From assembly GCA_002946415.1 (NCBI GenBank), contig NJPS01000022.1, forward strand, positions 496,001 through 560,000: a DNA stretch of 64,000 bases. The letters are read 5' to 3'. The notes below the pieces were generated by a model. That model searched no databases. It saw only the letters and a list, made by a program, of their open reading frames with translations, and had not been told where the DNA came from. Position numbers and translations under genes: made by a program. Source of the DNA: Rutstroemia sp. NJR-2017a BVV2 (lineage: Eukaryota > Ascomycota > Leotiomycetes > Helotiales > Rutstroemiaceae). Of the stretch, positions 23,901 through 35,536 are shown piece by piece (the stretch's first letter is position 1; each line of letters begins with the position of its first letter).

Positions 23901-25685
23901 AGAAGCAGATCTAACGTAACTCGGCTCATTGTAGACACTTTGAGAGACAGGAGTGATAGGTTGAGGTTGCTGAATAGGAACTGGAACAGGTCTGGCAGAA
24001 TTGGCCTCTGACACAGTTCTGCGAGCGACGTCGAAGCGAGAAGGATCACTAGTTGGAACAGGAAAGACGTGTTGCAGAGAAGCTTGAGAGCCACTTGCAA
24101 CACTCTGAGTTCTGCCTATCCTGTCCCTATCGCTTCCATATCTCTCGTCTTGTGAATCTGAATACAGTACGTAGGACTCTTGACCAAAATCGCTTGATGA
24201 CTCCCAGTGGACTTCCTCATATCCCACTGGTCGGTCAAGGACTCCATTGAGAGAGTTTTGTGGTCCAAAAAGTCGTGGATCTACTATGCTGCTCTTGCGG
24301 GTCATAGGCCCATGCTTCTTCTTACCGCCGAAAAAGCTACGACGGGCCGGGGCTTTGGCTGGGGCCGGTGCCTCTCCGCCGAAAGCCAGGCCACTATCAA
24401 CGCTCGCCTCAGACTCGTCATCGGAAGCAGACTCCCAGCCCTCATCGTCATTAGGATCAGTCTCATATGGGATGGCTCTAGAAGAGTCAAGTCCGCGACC
24501 GCCATTTCGACCAGAGCCGGCGCCCGACTCTGATTTGCGTCCTTTCTTACCATTTTTGAGATCGAGCTTGTTGTGATCTCTCGCAAGTTTGGCCAGTCCA
24601 GCGCCCACAGCGAGAATTTCAGCATCAGTAGTTGGTCGTCGTTCACTAGTAGGTGATCTGGTCTCCCTCAAGCTTTCTTTGCTGCTCTTGTATCTGATGA
24701 TCTCCCGATCTCTTCCATCTCGAGCTCTGACGGCTTTCTTCCTTCTGTATCTTAAAAAGCCCGTTCCGTAAGCCAAATCTCCGTCCAACGATGAACTCGA
24801 CGAGTTACTTTGTCTCATAACCCGCTTGCTCCTTCGTTTCTTTGGCTTCTTCTCGGACGGTGCACGGAAGAAAGTCTTGAAACTCCAGCCCTTTGTAGGA
24901 TAATTATGCGAGATGTCAAGGTAGGAGGACGTAGATGTTCCAGAAGAACTCAAGTATTCTGTGCTTTGCCGAGCTACTTCCATTCCAGGCGGCGGGCGCA
25001 TTCCTCGCTCGGTTTCGTATTTTTCGCGTTCCATCATCATCTGTCGCTCCTTTCCTCGTTCTCGCTCTGGATCGTAATCTCCTCGCGACATTGTGTTATC
25101 ATATGGTCCAGGTGCCGGAGCCCCAGGTGGTCCCATCGTAACTGGAGTTCCAGCGGTATCGAATTGCGCTGTTCGAGGTGTGCCCATTGCCACGGAGCCT
25201 TCAGCAGGACCATATCGTCCGGTGCGTGGTGTGCCAATTGTCATGGAACTTTCTGCTGGGTCATATCTTCCAGCCTGAGGAATGCGCGCTTCGGCATATG
25301 TCGGTCCATTATCGAATCGCTCAGTTCTTGGTGTGCCAAATGACATGGAGCTCTCTGCACCATCATAACCAGCAGTTCTGGGTGTCACAGGTGGAGGCCC
25401 ACCAACAGAACTTGCGCCATCGTAATACCGATTGAAACCTGGTGTGATAGGACTCTCTTCGCCATCGTAACCTAATGGTCGCGGTGTGATAGGTGTGTTT
25501 GGAGGCATATAATTGTCCGCATATCGAAGCCTGTCATCTCCTAGTAGACGACCTGGCATCGAGCTGTCTCCATCATATCCGCCACGTGGTGCGCGTCCAT
25601 TATCATATCCTCTCCCATTACCATTTCCCCTCGGCGCAATCGATGAGTCCAGGACGTTCCCATATCGATCGCGTCTCTCAGCCAT
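5950..25685 (-). CDS. lah: Giant involucrin-repeat protein, leashin (LAH)-like Woronin-body tether
   Basis: Two exons, 7506-25685 (6060 codons) and 5950-7449, encode 6559 residues. The intron (7450-7505) has GTAAGT and ATAG ends and joins EMADVY to DGYGEGRMGSPRSP in frame. The N-terminus (residues ~50-180) has repeats around GTPRT. Residues ~600-2100 are charged, with RDxxR and Arg/Ser tracts. Residues ~2200-5450 are Glu/Pro/Ser-rich with about fifteen Lys-rich modules such as PKKSKKDKKKRKA. Residues ~6085-6240 form a heptad-rich coiled coil starting LLELEARLDELAAENRAL. A globular-looking region (~6242-6470, containing FDSACQQLCQHVQQWVLRF) ends the conserved part. This layout, size and the involucrin-repeat label fit leashin, which anchors Woronin bodies to the septal pore or cortex in Pezizomycotina. 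The family name rests on architecture and memory of the family, not on a search. The start ATG at 25685 is the first in the frame, and an extra 5' exon cannot be excluded. Confidence 0.85.
11230..11770 (-). repeat. Coding repeat block B: ASIPIPETPVEE units
   Basis: Within the giant gene, residues about 4638-4818 carry at least six units with the core EPASIPIPETPVEE, separated by acidic spacers. The core matches block A some 2000 residues upstream. Confidence 0.85.
13620..14200 (-). repeat. Coding repeat block C: SEPTIEQS-type units
   Basis: Residues about 3828-4022 of the giant protein are a run of about twenty short units of 8-12 residues such as SEPTIEQS, EPVVERTVE and VIEQPSEP. On the DNA this appears as reiterated GGCTCxGAxGxTTGCTCAAT-like blocks, typical of a coding minisatellite. 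Confidence 0.8.
17400..18260 (-). repeat. Coding repeat block A: (I/V)PVPETPxEE units
   Basis: Within the giant gene, residues about 2475-2762 repeat a unit of roughly 25-35 residues built around PESIPVPETPTEERAQEVEL, with at least ten degenerate copies. Block B downstream shares the same core, so the two blocks probably derive from one ancestral unit. Confidence 0.85.
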
Positions 25686-27450
25686 TACTCCTTACCTAGG
25701 TAGGGATTTCTTCTTCACTTCTTCAGCTCCGCGCTCGTGTTTAATCGTTGCTCATATCATGTCATAACATACAAAGATGAAAAGAAAAAAGTTCGTTCGC
25801 GATCCGAAGTTCAGCTCGGAGATTGGGTATCTGCTGGACTTTCGGTGTGCATGCAATCCGAACGTCGTCGCATTAATTCGCTGTTTGGATTCTTGGTCAG
25901 AATGATTGAAAGAGCGGGTCGAAAGGCAGATAATACTTCGTAAGTCGTAAACCTTAGAGGGTCCAAGATCTGCTTGCACCACTCAATTGTAAAAATTTGA
26001 AACTGCCAGCTAGGTAGGTGGAGGTAGGGTAGGTAGGGTAGGTAGGCCCGAGGTAGCTCAAGGAGTTTGTACTTCGTACTTCGTAATTTAATAAAAGAGG
26101 CTGGAGAAGCGCCAAACCCACGACCGCATTGAAGCGAAACCTCAAATGTTCGCTGTGCACCTTCGTAACTTCGTAACTTCGTAAGGTTAAGTGTGGTAAA
26201 ATGATGATTTCAGTGAGGTTTAGTGGTTTAATGGGCGAGATGGGCCACTGCTGAAATGGGCCGTGTGCGCTGGATGGCACTGGATAATCCCTGATGCGCC
26301 ACAACGATGAGGATCCCTCAATTACTCTTATTTCAGCTGAGGTGTGGTATCTCAATTGTGGTTGGCAAGTCAACGTGGGACAGTAAGATTAATTGTTTGT
26401 TGTTTGGAAAGGAAGTGCTTTAAATTCGTTCCCGCTCGGGGCGTTGGTGCAAGGAGAGGAAAGAGTTTGTAAGTACGAAGTATGATAAGCAGTCCTTCTC
26501 CATCTTTGCCTGCTCCGTACTTCGTACCGTCATTCATGGAGCTGTCTAGACTACCAAAGCCACCAGTCCACTCACCTACAGTAGTGAAATGAGTGTTGGC
26601 GGGTGGTCCCAATCCCCAAAATCCCGATGATGTGCAGCTAAGGCAAGTACACGTGACGAGCGGTGAAGGAGGGAACCCCGAATCCTTCTCTTCCGTCATC
26701 TGAACCTTGGAAATTTTGTCACTTTTCCAGAATGATGATCTGATAGCCAATTGTTAGCTGTCTTGCTGCGCGAGGGCAGAATGCGATGCGACAAGGACGA
26801 CGACTTCTACTTTTACTTCGTCTTCGACGCCCGATGTTACGCTGGAACCCTTCACATACTTTGAAGTAATCTATTCGTTCACGATCCAGCTGAATCGACA
26901 GATCTCCTTTTCCATCGGCCGTCCAATCTTTTATCACCATTTCACCATGCACAACACACCTGATGTGGCAATAACCTCTCCATATCCCCCCACCACCCAA
27001 GCCTCATCGTGGAGCACGGGTAAGAAATTGTGGATAGCCCATAGGGTGAGGTGTGTGGGTCGGATTGCCAACTCGGCGTTGCCATGTCAAAATATTACTT
27101 TTACCTTCAGTTGTCCCCATCCGCATTTCTTTTCTTTCTCAATCATTTGAATCAATATCTGATTTCATAGACTGAATTGTGCGAAGGGAACAGAATCCCT
27201 ATCGAAGTGATCGGCATTGTACGTGTCAATTTATGCATAAAATGCACAATGCAATGCAACCATTTATCCAATGACGAGGGTGCTAGCTCACAGGTCGAAA
27301 TGGTTCTGAAGATCTGAGATTGCTTTTCTATTATACATTGTACAGAATTGTGCATGGATTGAGTGAGGTTCTACTCTTATCCAGAGATCGATATAAGATC
27401 TGAGTTGAGTTGAAATCCCATCTATTTTACACTTTGCAATATACCCGACT
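25686..27450. other. Intergenic: giant-gene promoter and 3' flank of the ABC transporter
   Basis: About 1.75 kb without a supportable gene. It is rich in the short motif TACTTCGTA (near 25934, 26070, 26165, 26474 and 26517) and has a G-rich GGTAGG run at about 26010-26050. The open frame at 26719-27000 on the minus strand has no recognisable content and reads as chance. Confidence 0.6.
26010..26050. repeat. GGTAGG-rich purine tract
   Basis: A run of GGTAGGTA and GGGTAGGT units about 280-360 bp upstream of the giant-gene start codon. Most G-tracts have only two guanines, so a strong G-quadruplex is not predicted from the sequence alone. Confidence 0.7.
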
Positions 27451-30400
27451 CTATCTATCAAGTGCTTGAGATTGGCACTGGAATATGTTAGCAGGATGAT
27501 CGTCTTTCGTGAGGTCATTGCGGTTTGTGAATTTGAACTTCAAAAGGTTACCCGGACAAAAGTAAAGAATGGGACTCACCATCTGATAATAAACACCTCT
27601 CTTCCTCAGCAATGCTTGATGATCACCAACCTCCAAAACCCTTCCTTCACCCAGCACAAAAATCACATCAGCATTCTGGACCGTGGCCAAGCGATGGGCA
27701 ACCACAACCATCGTTCTACCTTTTCCTGCTCTCTCAAAAGCCGCTTGTACCAATTTCTCACTCTCCGAATCCAAACTCGACGTCGCTTCATCGAGAAGAA
27801 GGATCTTAGGATTACGTATGAGCGCTCGCGCGATAGCTATACGTTGCTTCTGGCCTCCAGAGAGAAGAACCCCTTTCGATCCGACATTGGTGCTGTAACC
27901 ATCGGGAAGAGACATGATGAAATCGTGAATTTCAGCGTCGCGGCAGATTCGGTGGAGAGTCTCGTCTGGTGTGGATTCATTGACACCAAGGAGGATGTTC
28001 TCTTTGATGGTTCCCTCGAACAAGGTGGGTTCCTGTGCGACCAGCGAGAGCGACTTTCGGTAATCGTGGACATCGAGCTCAGCGATGTCATTATCATTAC
28101 AGAGAATTCTACCTTTTTGGACATCGTAAAATCTATGACAGAGTTCAGTATCGAATCGAAAGGAAGATTGCCGAGATTGACTTACCGCTCCAGTAACGAA
28201 ACAATACTCGTCTTTCCGCAACCTATGAAGTAGTTAGGTTTAATCGCTCACCAACCAGTACAGTTGGGGCTCATCTTACCTGAAGGTCCGACTAAGGCCG
28301 CGAACTGTCCCTTCTCGATCTGTCCAGGTCAGCATGGTCGGATAATACACGATTGTATTTGCAACTTACAGAAATACTCAGGCCTGTGAATATTGGAATA
28401 TCACGAGTGGGATACTTGAACCAGACATCTTTTAGCTCTATCTTGACACCTCCATCCGCGTTGATGATTTCTGCTGCTGATTTGCCCTGATCAGTTTCTC
28501 GTGTTCTGAAACTAAGAATCCTATTTGCCGCTGCGGAAGCTTGTGCTACGTCTGTGACACGTTAGTGCTGTTCTCATTACGTGCCCAAAATTGACTCCAG
28601 TTCGGTCATGCATTGAGCATTAGACGCGAGAGGGCAGCCGCGATTACAAAAGGAAAGATACCAATACTCACTTGGACCAAAACTCAATAAGACTCCGGCA
28701 GTCTCGGCGCTAGAGCATGAAAGTGTCAGTAAAGTTCACTTCTGTGTTTGCGGGAGTAATTTGGAAGCCACAACAAGTGGCGGCCAATGGCCACGGCGGG
28801 AGATAGTTTGGGGTATGCTTACCCATTTATCACTGCAATGTATACCACAAAGAAGTCAAGCGGGCCATATTCCCTATTCGCTAAAAGCTTTCCTCCCCAG
28901 TACTGCCGCGTGTCAGTTTATTTCCAACCACATATGATTCATCTCAAGAAACTCACAAATGTTAAAGCCATGCACAACAGACCCATAGTTTCACTAGCAG
29001 CGAAAGCGATGGTTGACCATCTACTTTTCTTCATCGCGGCATTGACATGCCAATCCAGCAACTCTTCGTATCGAGAACAGATCATATCCTCCAGAGTCAA
29101 AGAGGTAACTGTCCGGAATGCTGTGATGGCTTCTGCGGCGAACTTCGAACTCTCTGCAAAAACCGCTTGGTTCATCTTCTCAAATTGAATCTCGTAGCGA
29201 ACGCGATAGTAGCCACCGATCAGGAGAATGGGTAATGCAACAAAGGTTACCACTATACATAGTTTCCATGCAAAAACAAAGCCGATGGTGACGCATCCGG
29301 AGATGTTGAAGATAGCTGTGAGGACCATGGCCATGTTTATACCAAGGAGCTGTTGGAGCTGCGTTGGATCGTTGGCTACACGAGCGGTGAGTGTACCACT
29401 AGAGTTATCTTCTGCATCGAAAAATGGTATTGGTTTTCGCAAAATGCTCTCAAAGTACTCTTGGCGGTACGTAGATGATATGTGCTAAGTACGTAAGCTA
29501 TGAAACTGGGATTGTGTTGTGGGGGTCAACTTACTGCAGCGACTGTATTCGAAGCCCATCCCATCCCAAACCACACCACGAACGCACCTATGGCCAAGAT
29601 GAAGAACATCAAGGACCAGTGATTTGCAGAAGCGGTGAGCTGAGCGCCGGTGTACTGAAAGACAGAGAGAAGTTGTGCAAATATATAAGCTTGTAAGGGA
29701 TAGCATGCGCCAGCTCCCATCGAACCGAAAAGAAGTATCATATACCATGGCAACCGTGATCGCTGCTCGTATATGAGAACCCCGAAGCTTCCGAAAAGAC
29801 CTCGAGGCTTGTACGCGACAACCTCACTCACGGCTGTTTCCTTTCCAGCAGAGGTCATCTTACGAATCAAGGGGTCCATAGCCTCTGTAAGATCTGATTC
29901 TGCCTCGAGTGTCTCGCCCAGCGATAATTTTTGGGCATTTACTAAAGCGCTATATGCCCCATTGGGATCGGAGAGTAATCCTTCGTGAGTTCCCTCCTCA
30001 ATAAGCTTGCCTTTTCTCAAGACCACAATCTTATCGGCCTTTTTAATCGTTGAAAGTCGGTGGGCGATGGTAATTGTCGTTCGGCCTTCACTTACTTTAT
30101 CCAGAGCGGCCTGTACAATCTGCTCCCCTCGTACATCGATTGCGCTGGTGGCTTCATCCAAGATCAAGATCTTTGGTCGTTTTATGATGCTCCTAGCGAT
30201 CGCCAATCTTTGTCTTTGACCACCACTCAGTTTGATACCAGCGTCTCCAACTTGTGTCTCGTATCCCTGTGGCAGTTTAGTGATGTACTCATCAGCAAAT
30301 GCTTCTTTGCAAGCCTCTACAACGAGCTTCTTCTTGGTTTCCGCATCTGCTTTTTCCCATTCGGAACCAATCAGGCCATACTCCACATTTTTAGCTATCG

Positions 30401-32762
30401 TGTCGTTGAAGATGAACGGTTCTTGCTGCACCAGCCCTATCTGAGATCGCCACCATTTAAGGTCAATAGATTTCAGTTCGTGGCTTCCACAACGAACAGA
30501 GCCGCTTGGATCAATATGAACTTTATTTCCGGTATCTTCAGGTGTGGATGTCCCAAGTGGCTTCTCCTCCTCGTCCTTCTTTGCTTTCGGATCTTTCACA
30601 GCACTAGGAGGTATAACGATCTCTTGCTTTTCCAGATTGTACCAACGTTCCAGCAAGCCCACGATGGTGCTTTTGCCTGATCCCGAAGCACCGACGATGG
30701 CGGTGATCTTCCCAGCCTCAAATTTGATGGATAGGTCATCAAGTACCTTCACATGAGGTCTACTGGGATATGCAAAGGTGACCGATTCAAGCGCAAGGTC
30801 TTCACGTGCCGTAATATCAGGTCCCTTCAAACCACTTGTATCCGGTCTGGGGGTGTCGATCACGGCGAAGAAATCAGTGGCTGCGTTTGCGGCAGCCGCT
30901 GCGGCGAGAATTGGAGCGGCTGTCTGCGACGTAGCCATAGCAATCATCATGACACTCGATAGCACGACAACGATTGTTCCTATGCCGTTGACATGCCCTT
31001 GATTGTACAGTTTGATGCCAAACCAAAAGCACATTGCCATTGTCCTTTCGTGTCAAATGTTAGTGCATAATATCACGGGCGAGCAACATGAAAAACTCTT
31101 ACGAATAGACAGCGAACAACACTAGAATACCGTTAATAATGCCCCTGTGAACACTCAAATATGCGGAACTTACGTGGGGCAAATTGTATACCGATGAAAG
31201 GACTCTTCTTCAGTGCCCGCTTCCGAGACTCCTCCACCCATCCGGAGTATTTCTTGGCGATTCTGCTTTCTGCTCCACATGCTACGATCATTCTGATAGA
31301 CCCTAACACTTCCCCGGCAATCGATGATGCTTTCTCGTCGGCATGTTCAACCTCTTTTGTCATCTTCATGATTATTGGAATGACGGTGCCTATTTTCGCA
31401 GAAGCGTAAGTAATCTCTTCGTAGTTTAAGATAGCACTCGTAATCTAAAATGACGAGACAGCGAGTCATTCAGAGAAACAAAGAACCGTTTTGCTAACCA
31501 TATATGCCTCCAATGACGACCAGTACGGAACTCGTAACCAAGGTTAATGACCAACTGTATGTAAAAGCTATGACGATAGAAGCCACCAGCAATGAATTGC
31601 ATTGCAAGAAGACACCTAGTTTATCGGAGATACCAACCTGCAAAGTATTCGCAGTGGTCGTAATGGTATTCGAAGCTTGCCCACTGGGTAGAGTGTCTAA
31701 GACACCTACTGGGAGGCTGAATAATGCCTTGAGATAGGCAAGACGAAGCTTGGCTGAGATCCGAAGACCTACGATACGGAAAGTGAACTGCGATATGTAA
31801 CTGAGACACCATCGTGCGATGAATAGATAAAGAATCAACAGCCTGAAATGGTTAGCGATTCTGTAAGAACACAACTGAGCAACTCGGGTGAGAGGGTCCA
31901 CCACATCGGCACAGTTTGTAGACGGTAGTTGGAACTAAGTAGGACTGATAATTCCGCTATGGACGCTAGCCTCATACCCCCCTTTACAGTATAGGAGAAA
32001 CTGGGCGAAAAGAAATGGCTATTGTAATGATGAAGCTCATTGATATCCCGTCTCCGAAGTGCGGGGAACAATGTTACTTTCTTCTCACAATGTTTTCATT
32101 TCGGCTGAGGTCATCAACTGTGAAGATTCTGTGGCGCTTTCTGTGGCTTACATCTATTTGGCATATGCGAAAGAGTCATTCCTCAGATAAAGAGCCACAT
32201 ATATTCAGGGAACTGTCCCAAGACCTCAACGAACCGCTAGGAACGTGTAAAACGACATTGACTTAGGAAAGGGATCACTAACGTAAACTTGTTGATTTGG
32301 TGAGTGAACTCTTGCTTAGTAGTCGTCGAAGTAGGCGAAAAGTATTCAGAGAAGTTTCCCACCAATTTGCCTATTAGTGTTAGCTTGGTGTACCGCCTAC
32401 GAAGCTATGCCGAATGTCTACCGAAAATGACATTCATAAGGGGTAAAGTCTAACGACATCAGTTATGTGCTTCTCGGAAGTTGTATGAGAACATACGATT
32501 CCCTCCCCTATATTTCCAAGGATAGCAACAGCAAGCAAGACCTTATCGAACGGTGTCGAATAGGTGAAAATTCTCTATCCCTTTGGTCAATCGCCGAGGA
32601 AAGCTCTGGAGGAATGTGCATTACCAGGAAATTTTTCCATGATGTTTTGTTCGTAGCCTTGCTAGAGTATTGGTCGGTATTGTCTTCTTCTTTGTTGTGA
32701 GCTGTATCAACATCGCTCTGTGTTGCAGGGGAAGCCTCAATGCTTGAGGCTGGTTTCTCCAT
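27451..32762 (-). CDS. Full-size ABCB multidrug-type ABC transporter
   Basis: ATP-driven exporter with TMD-NBD-TMD-NBD order; 1301 residues from sixteen exons: 32625-32762, 32497-32574, 32422-32449, 32283-32370, 31499-31842, 31174-31389, 31103-31121, 29535-31044, 28957-29484, 28823-28902, 28672-28709, 28370-28551, 28280-28319, 28186-28222, 27580-28132, 27451-27477. All phases close with GT-AG introns. NBD1 has Walker A GASGSGKST, Q-loop QQEPFIFND, signature LSGGQRQRLAIAR, Walker B ILILDEATSAID and switch IAHRLSTI. NBD2 has GPSGCGKTS (split by an intron), AQEPTLFEG, LSGGQKQRIAIAR, ILLLDEATSSLD and VVAHRLATV. Both sites look catalytically complete. NBD1 has an extra Lys/Glu/Pro-rich insert of ~45 residues after Walker A, known in this fungal subgroup. 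The C-terminus is YYQMCQSQALDR. Substrate unknown. The broken P450 and ABCG genes lie just upstream. Confidence 0.96.
31843..32282 (-). other. Unusually long intron (440 nt) in the ABCB gene
   Basis: The fourth intron runs from a GTTAGT donor to a TTTCAG acceptor. The protein reads directly across it (HQINKFT to LLILYLFIARW), as in relatives, so no exon seems to be missing. The other fourteen introns are 47-120 nt. Nothing recognisable is encoded inside. Confidence 0.8.
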
Positions 32763-33705
32763 GTTGCCACTTGCACATTCACATCATCTGACGTCGAAGT
32801 AGTCGTACTCTAAACAATTGAGATCTCGCTCGCAAACGCAGAAAAAGTGGAAAGCAGAAGAGGATAGTAGTCTGGAATTGAAAGATAGCCAGATGCCCCA
32901 GGATATAAGATCTGACTGAGGTTGGAGCCTGTTCACGGAACGTAACACGCGAAGCTTTCTTGGCTTGAGTCAGCAGCCTTTTTTGACTCAGAGGTCGCAA
33001 GGTTATAACGAATTAAATAACGGCTTCAACAGCTAGACTTCAGGACAGTTCGTCATATCATAGAAGAGAACATCTTCGATGGACGACCGCGCCATCACTC
33101 TAGATTCGCAAACTGATACAGGCATTCGAATGAAGACACGCACCACTTTTTAACCGAATGGTTGTATGAGTAGGGATGCGAGATTGAGATTGAGGGGAGT
33201 GTCGTTGCCAATCACGTCAAAGAAAATACGAGAGAGTGCGGAATACGAGATACACGAGCGAGCCAATCGGTTGGGGGGACACCCGGGGAATATTATCGGC
33301 TAATATTTTTATCACCCACTAGAGGATGTAAGGCTTACTAACTATCCGACCAACTTCAAAACTTCGATATTCTCAATATCCAAATTTCATTTAAACAATC
33401 AGATATATAATTATAGTGATATTTAAAGTTCACTTAAATAATCTGAGATATAATTATACTTAGGTGTATATTAGTTCATAATGTTCAAATATTACTTAAA
33501 CAATCAGAAGATGGTCGGGTAGTTAGTACACCCCCTGGTGACCGATTCACTGTACCTTCGTAGGTTAAACCAACAACTCAATATCAAGCAAAATAACATC
33601 CAACATTTGGTAGGTAAGTGAATCGTACAGCAAGGAGTAAACATATCTGGAAGCTTCGCCTCTTTCAGATCACAAAATGAACAACTACCGGTAGGTGATC
33701 TCTAC
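32763..33705. other. Intergenic between divergent ABCB transporter and P450 pseudogene
   Basis: This stretch is the shared upstream region of two divergently oriented genes. No gene is visible. Its centre is occupied by the AT-rich MITE-like element listed separately. The rest would hold both promoters, which could be shared. Confidence 0.6.
33336..33528. mobile_element. MITE-like element with ~20-bp terminal inverted repeats and TA ends
   Basis: The left end TA-CTAACTATCCGACCAACTTC (from 33336) is matched in reverse complement by the right end (33507-33528), which reads TA-CTAACTACCCGACCATCTTC; 18 of 20 positions agree. A TA dinucleotide flanks both sides, as in Tc1/mariner-type elements. 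The 193-bp interior is strongly AT-rich, much more than its surroundings, and has no open frame. It contains internal reiterations around ACTTAAACAATCAGA and GATATATAATTATA. It sits between the ABCB transporter and the P450 pseudogene. No second copy is visible in this window. Confidence 0.75.
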
Positions 33706-35536
33706 ATGGCAGATGCACCAACCTTCACAACCATCACGAAAATGGTATCAGCATTGAATTACGTGCAAAACGACAGCTCCTTCAACTCATTATCATCCTT
33801 ATTGATGACAGGAGCTGTCCTGTGGGTATAGCGACTTTGGAAGTTTACCGTGTCACCGAAGATATATCCAAATGAACCAAAACAGCTTCCATACTGGATT
33901 CCTGGTACGTCGGGTTGTGCTCCAGTACCTCACGGTATACTCATCTTGCTGACTTTTTGGAGGATAGTTATCGGCCATGTTTACGGCATGTTGATGAATT
34001 CCAATAAGTTCTTTACATATGGAAGGCAAGATCCCCTATTTGTTACATGTTTCTCGGATCGTGAATGTTTCCCGGTGCCCTGTACTGGAAATAGTGCTAT
34101 GAGGACAAACATCATCTAACGACATATCAACAGACAATACCTTGGCAACACTCGCGAAATATTCATGGTCACAGTGATGGGCGAAGAGCTTTACATTGCA
34201 ACCTCTGCCCAAGATGTATCATCCATATACAAGGCTTCGAAAGCATTTGACTTCAATCCTATCATCAACGACATATTCGAGGGGTTCGGCATAACAGCTT
34301 CTACCATGCAGAAGATGTACGAGCCAAACTGGGGCCAAGGAAAGCACTGGATCGACATCATTCACGGGATATTTAAAGAGCAAATGCACCCTGGAGAGCA
34401 GCTAGTGAGGCTTGAAACCACCTTTTTACGTAAGATTGATGATTGCCTGTCCTGGGATCGACTATCTGGTGCCATGGTTCTGTCAGAACCTAGTAATCAC
34501 GTCAAAGTCGTCTCTCTCTACAAATGGACCTATGAGGTATTGGTTTCCGCAGCTTCGACATCAATTTTTGGCAATGCTATTCTTGACGTCAACCCTGATC
34601 TGTTGTGAGACTTTTTGATATTTGACACCGAAGCCTGGAAGATGCTTCTCAAGTATCCTCCTTTCGCAGCCAAAGACATGTTTGAAGCGAAGGCCAAATG
34701 CGAAGCTGCTTTTGAGCGATATCTTGCCTTGCCGGTAGAAGAGAGAGAAGATGCAATTTGGTTGGTCAGAAACATAGAGACTGCCATGAAAGGATTAGGA
34801 ATACCGGATGACCAGACTGCTGTAATGTATTTTGTTCTTTATCGATTGTAAGTTATCTCCACATCTGTTCAACGCCTTAGCTGCGCCTACATGCAAATAT
34901 CTGATACTACACAGAATCAACACCAATGCCTACAGAACCTGCTTCTGGTCTATCTCCCATCTACTTCAAGATCCGGTCTTCTAAGACGCCATTATGCTAG
35001 AGACCAGACCAGCGTTTTCGTCGGACGGGAAGCTTAGCATGACGTATCTGCTTGATCACTGCCCGTTACTAAACTCCTTCTACGAAGAGGGTGTTCGCGA
35101 AACCACATATCCGATTGGCGCTCGTGTGGTAGTTAACGAGATAACCATTGGAAATACTGTTCTCCATTCCGGCAAGAAAGTTCTCATGCCATTTCAGCAG
35201 ATGCATTCCAACCCCGATGTATTCGGTCAGAATGCTGCACAGTTTGACCCGAGACGTTTCCTCAACAACCCATCATTGACCAAAAGTACAAGCTATCATC
35301 CCTTTGGTACTGGATTAACATACTGCCCAGGTAGATTTCTTGCCCGCCGTGAGATTTTCATGTTTTTGGTACCAGTTTTGCATCGATTTGATACCAAGGT
35401 AGAGCCAAGGGAAATGGGAGGACCTCCTGTTTTTCCAAGGATTGATGATTCAATCTCTTCGGGAGGGGTAATGGGACCCAGGAAAGGGGATGATCTTATC
35501 GTACAGGTAAGTTTAAGGAAGGATAGCATGCATTGA
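33706..35536 (+). pseudogene. Cytochrome P450 pseudogene (three nonsense codons)
   Basis: The frame reconstructs a P450 of about 530 codons from exons 33706-33904, 33968-34025, 34134-34847 and 34915-35536. The second intron uses a GC donor. Family features are the N-terminal PKIYPNEPKQLPYWIP block, the helix-K ExxR motif (EGVR, 35087-35098), and the heme loop FGTGLTYCPGRF with its cysteine codon at 35324-35326. The layout resembles class E group IV enzymes (CYP7/CYP8-like fungal P450s). In-frame stops lie at 33829-33831 (TAG), 34606-34608 (TGA) and 34982-34984 (TAA). Each is one C-to-T step from a sense codon (CAG, CGA, CAA). There are no frameshifts and the motifs are intact, so inactivation looks recent. 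Sequencing error at three separate sites seems unlikely but is not excluded. Confidence 0.9.

Noticed and set aside
26010..26050. GGTAGG tract considered as a telomere-like or G-quadruplex element
   Set aside because: Units are not TTAGGG and most G-runs are only two long. Reported only as a purine tract.
26719..27000. 93-codon minus-strand open frame with Arg/Ser run
   Set aside because: Low-information sequence in the intergenic region, no partner exons, no recognisable domain.
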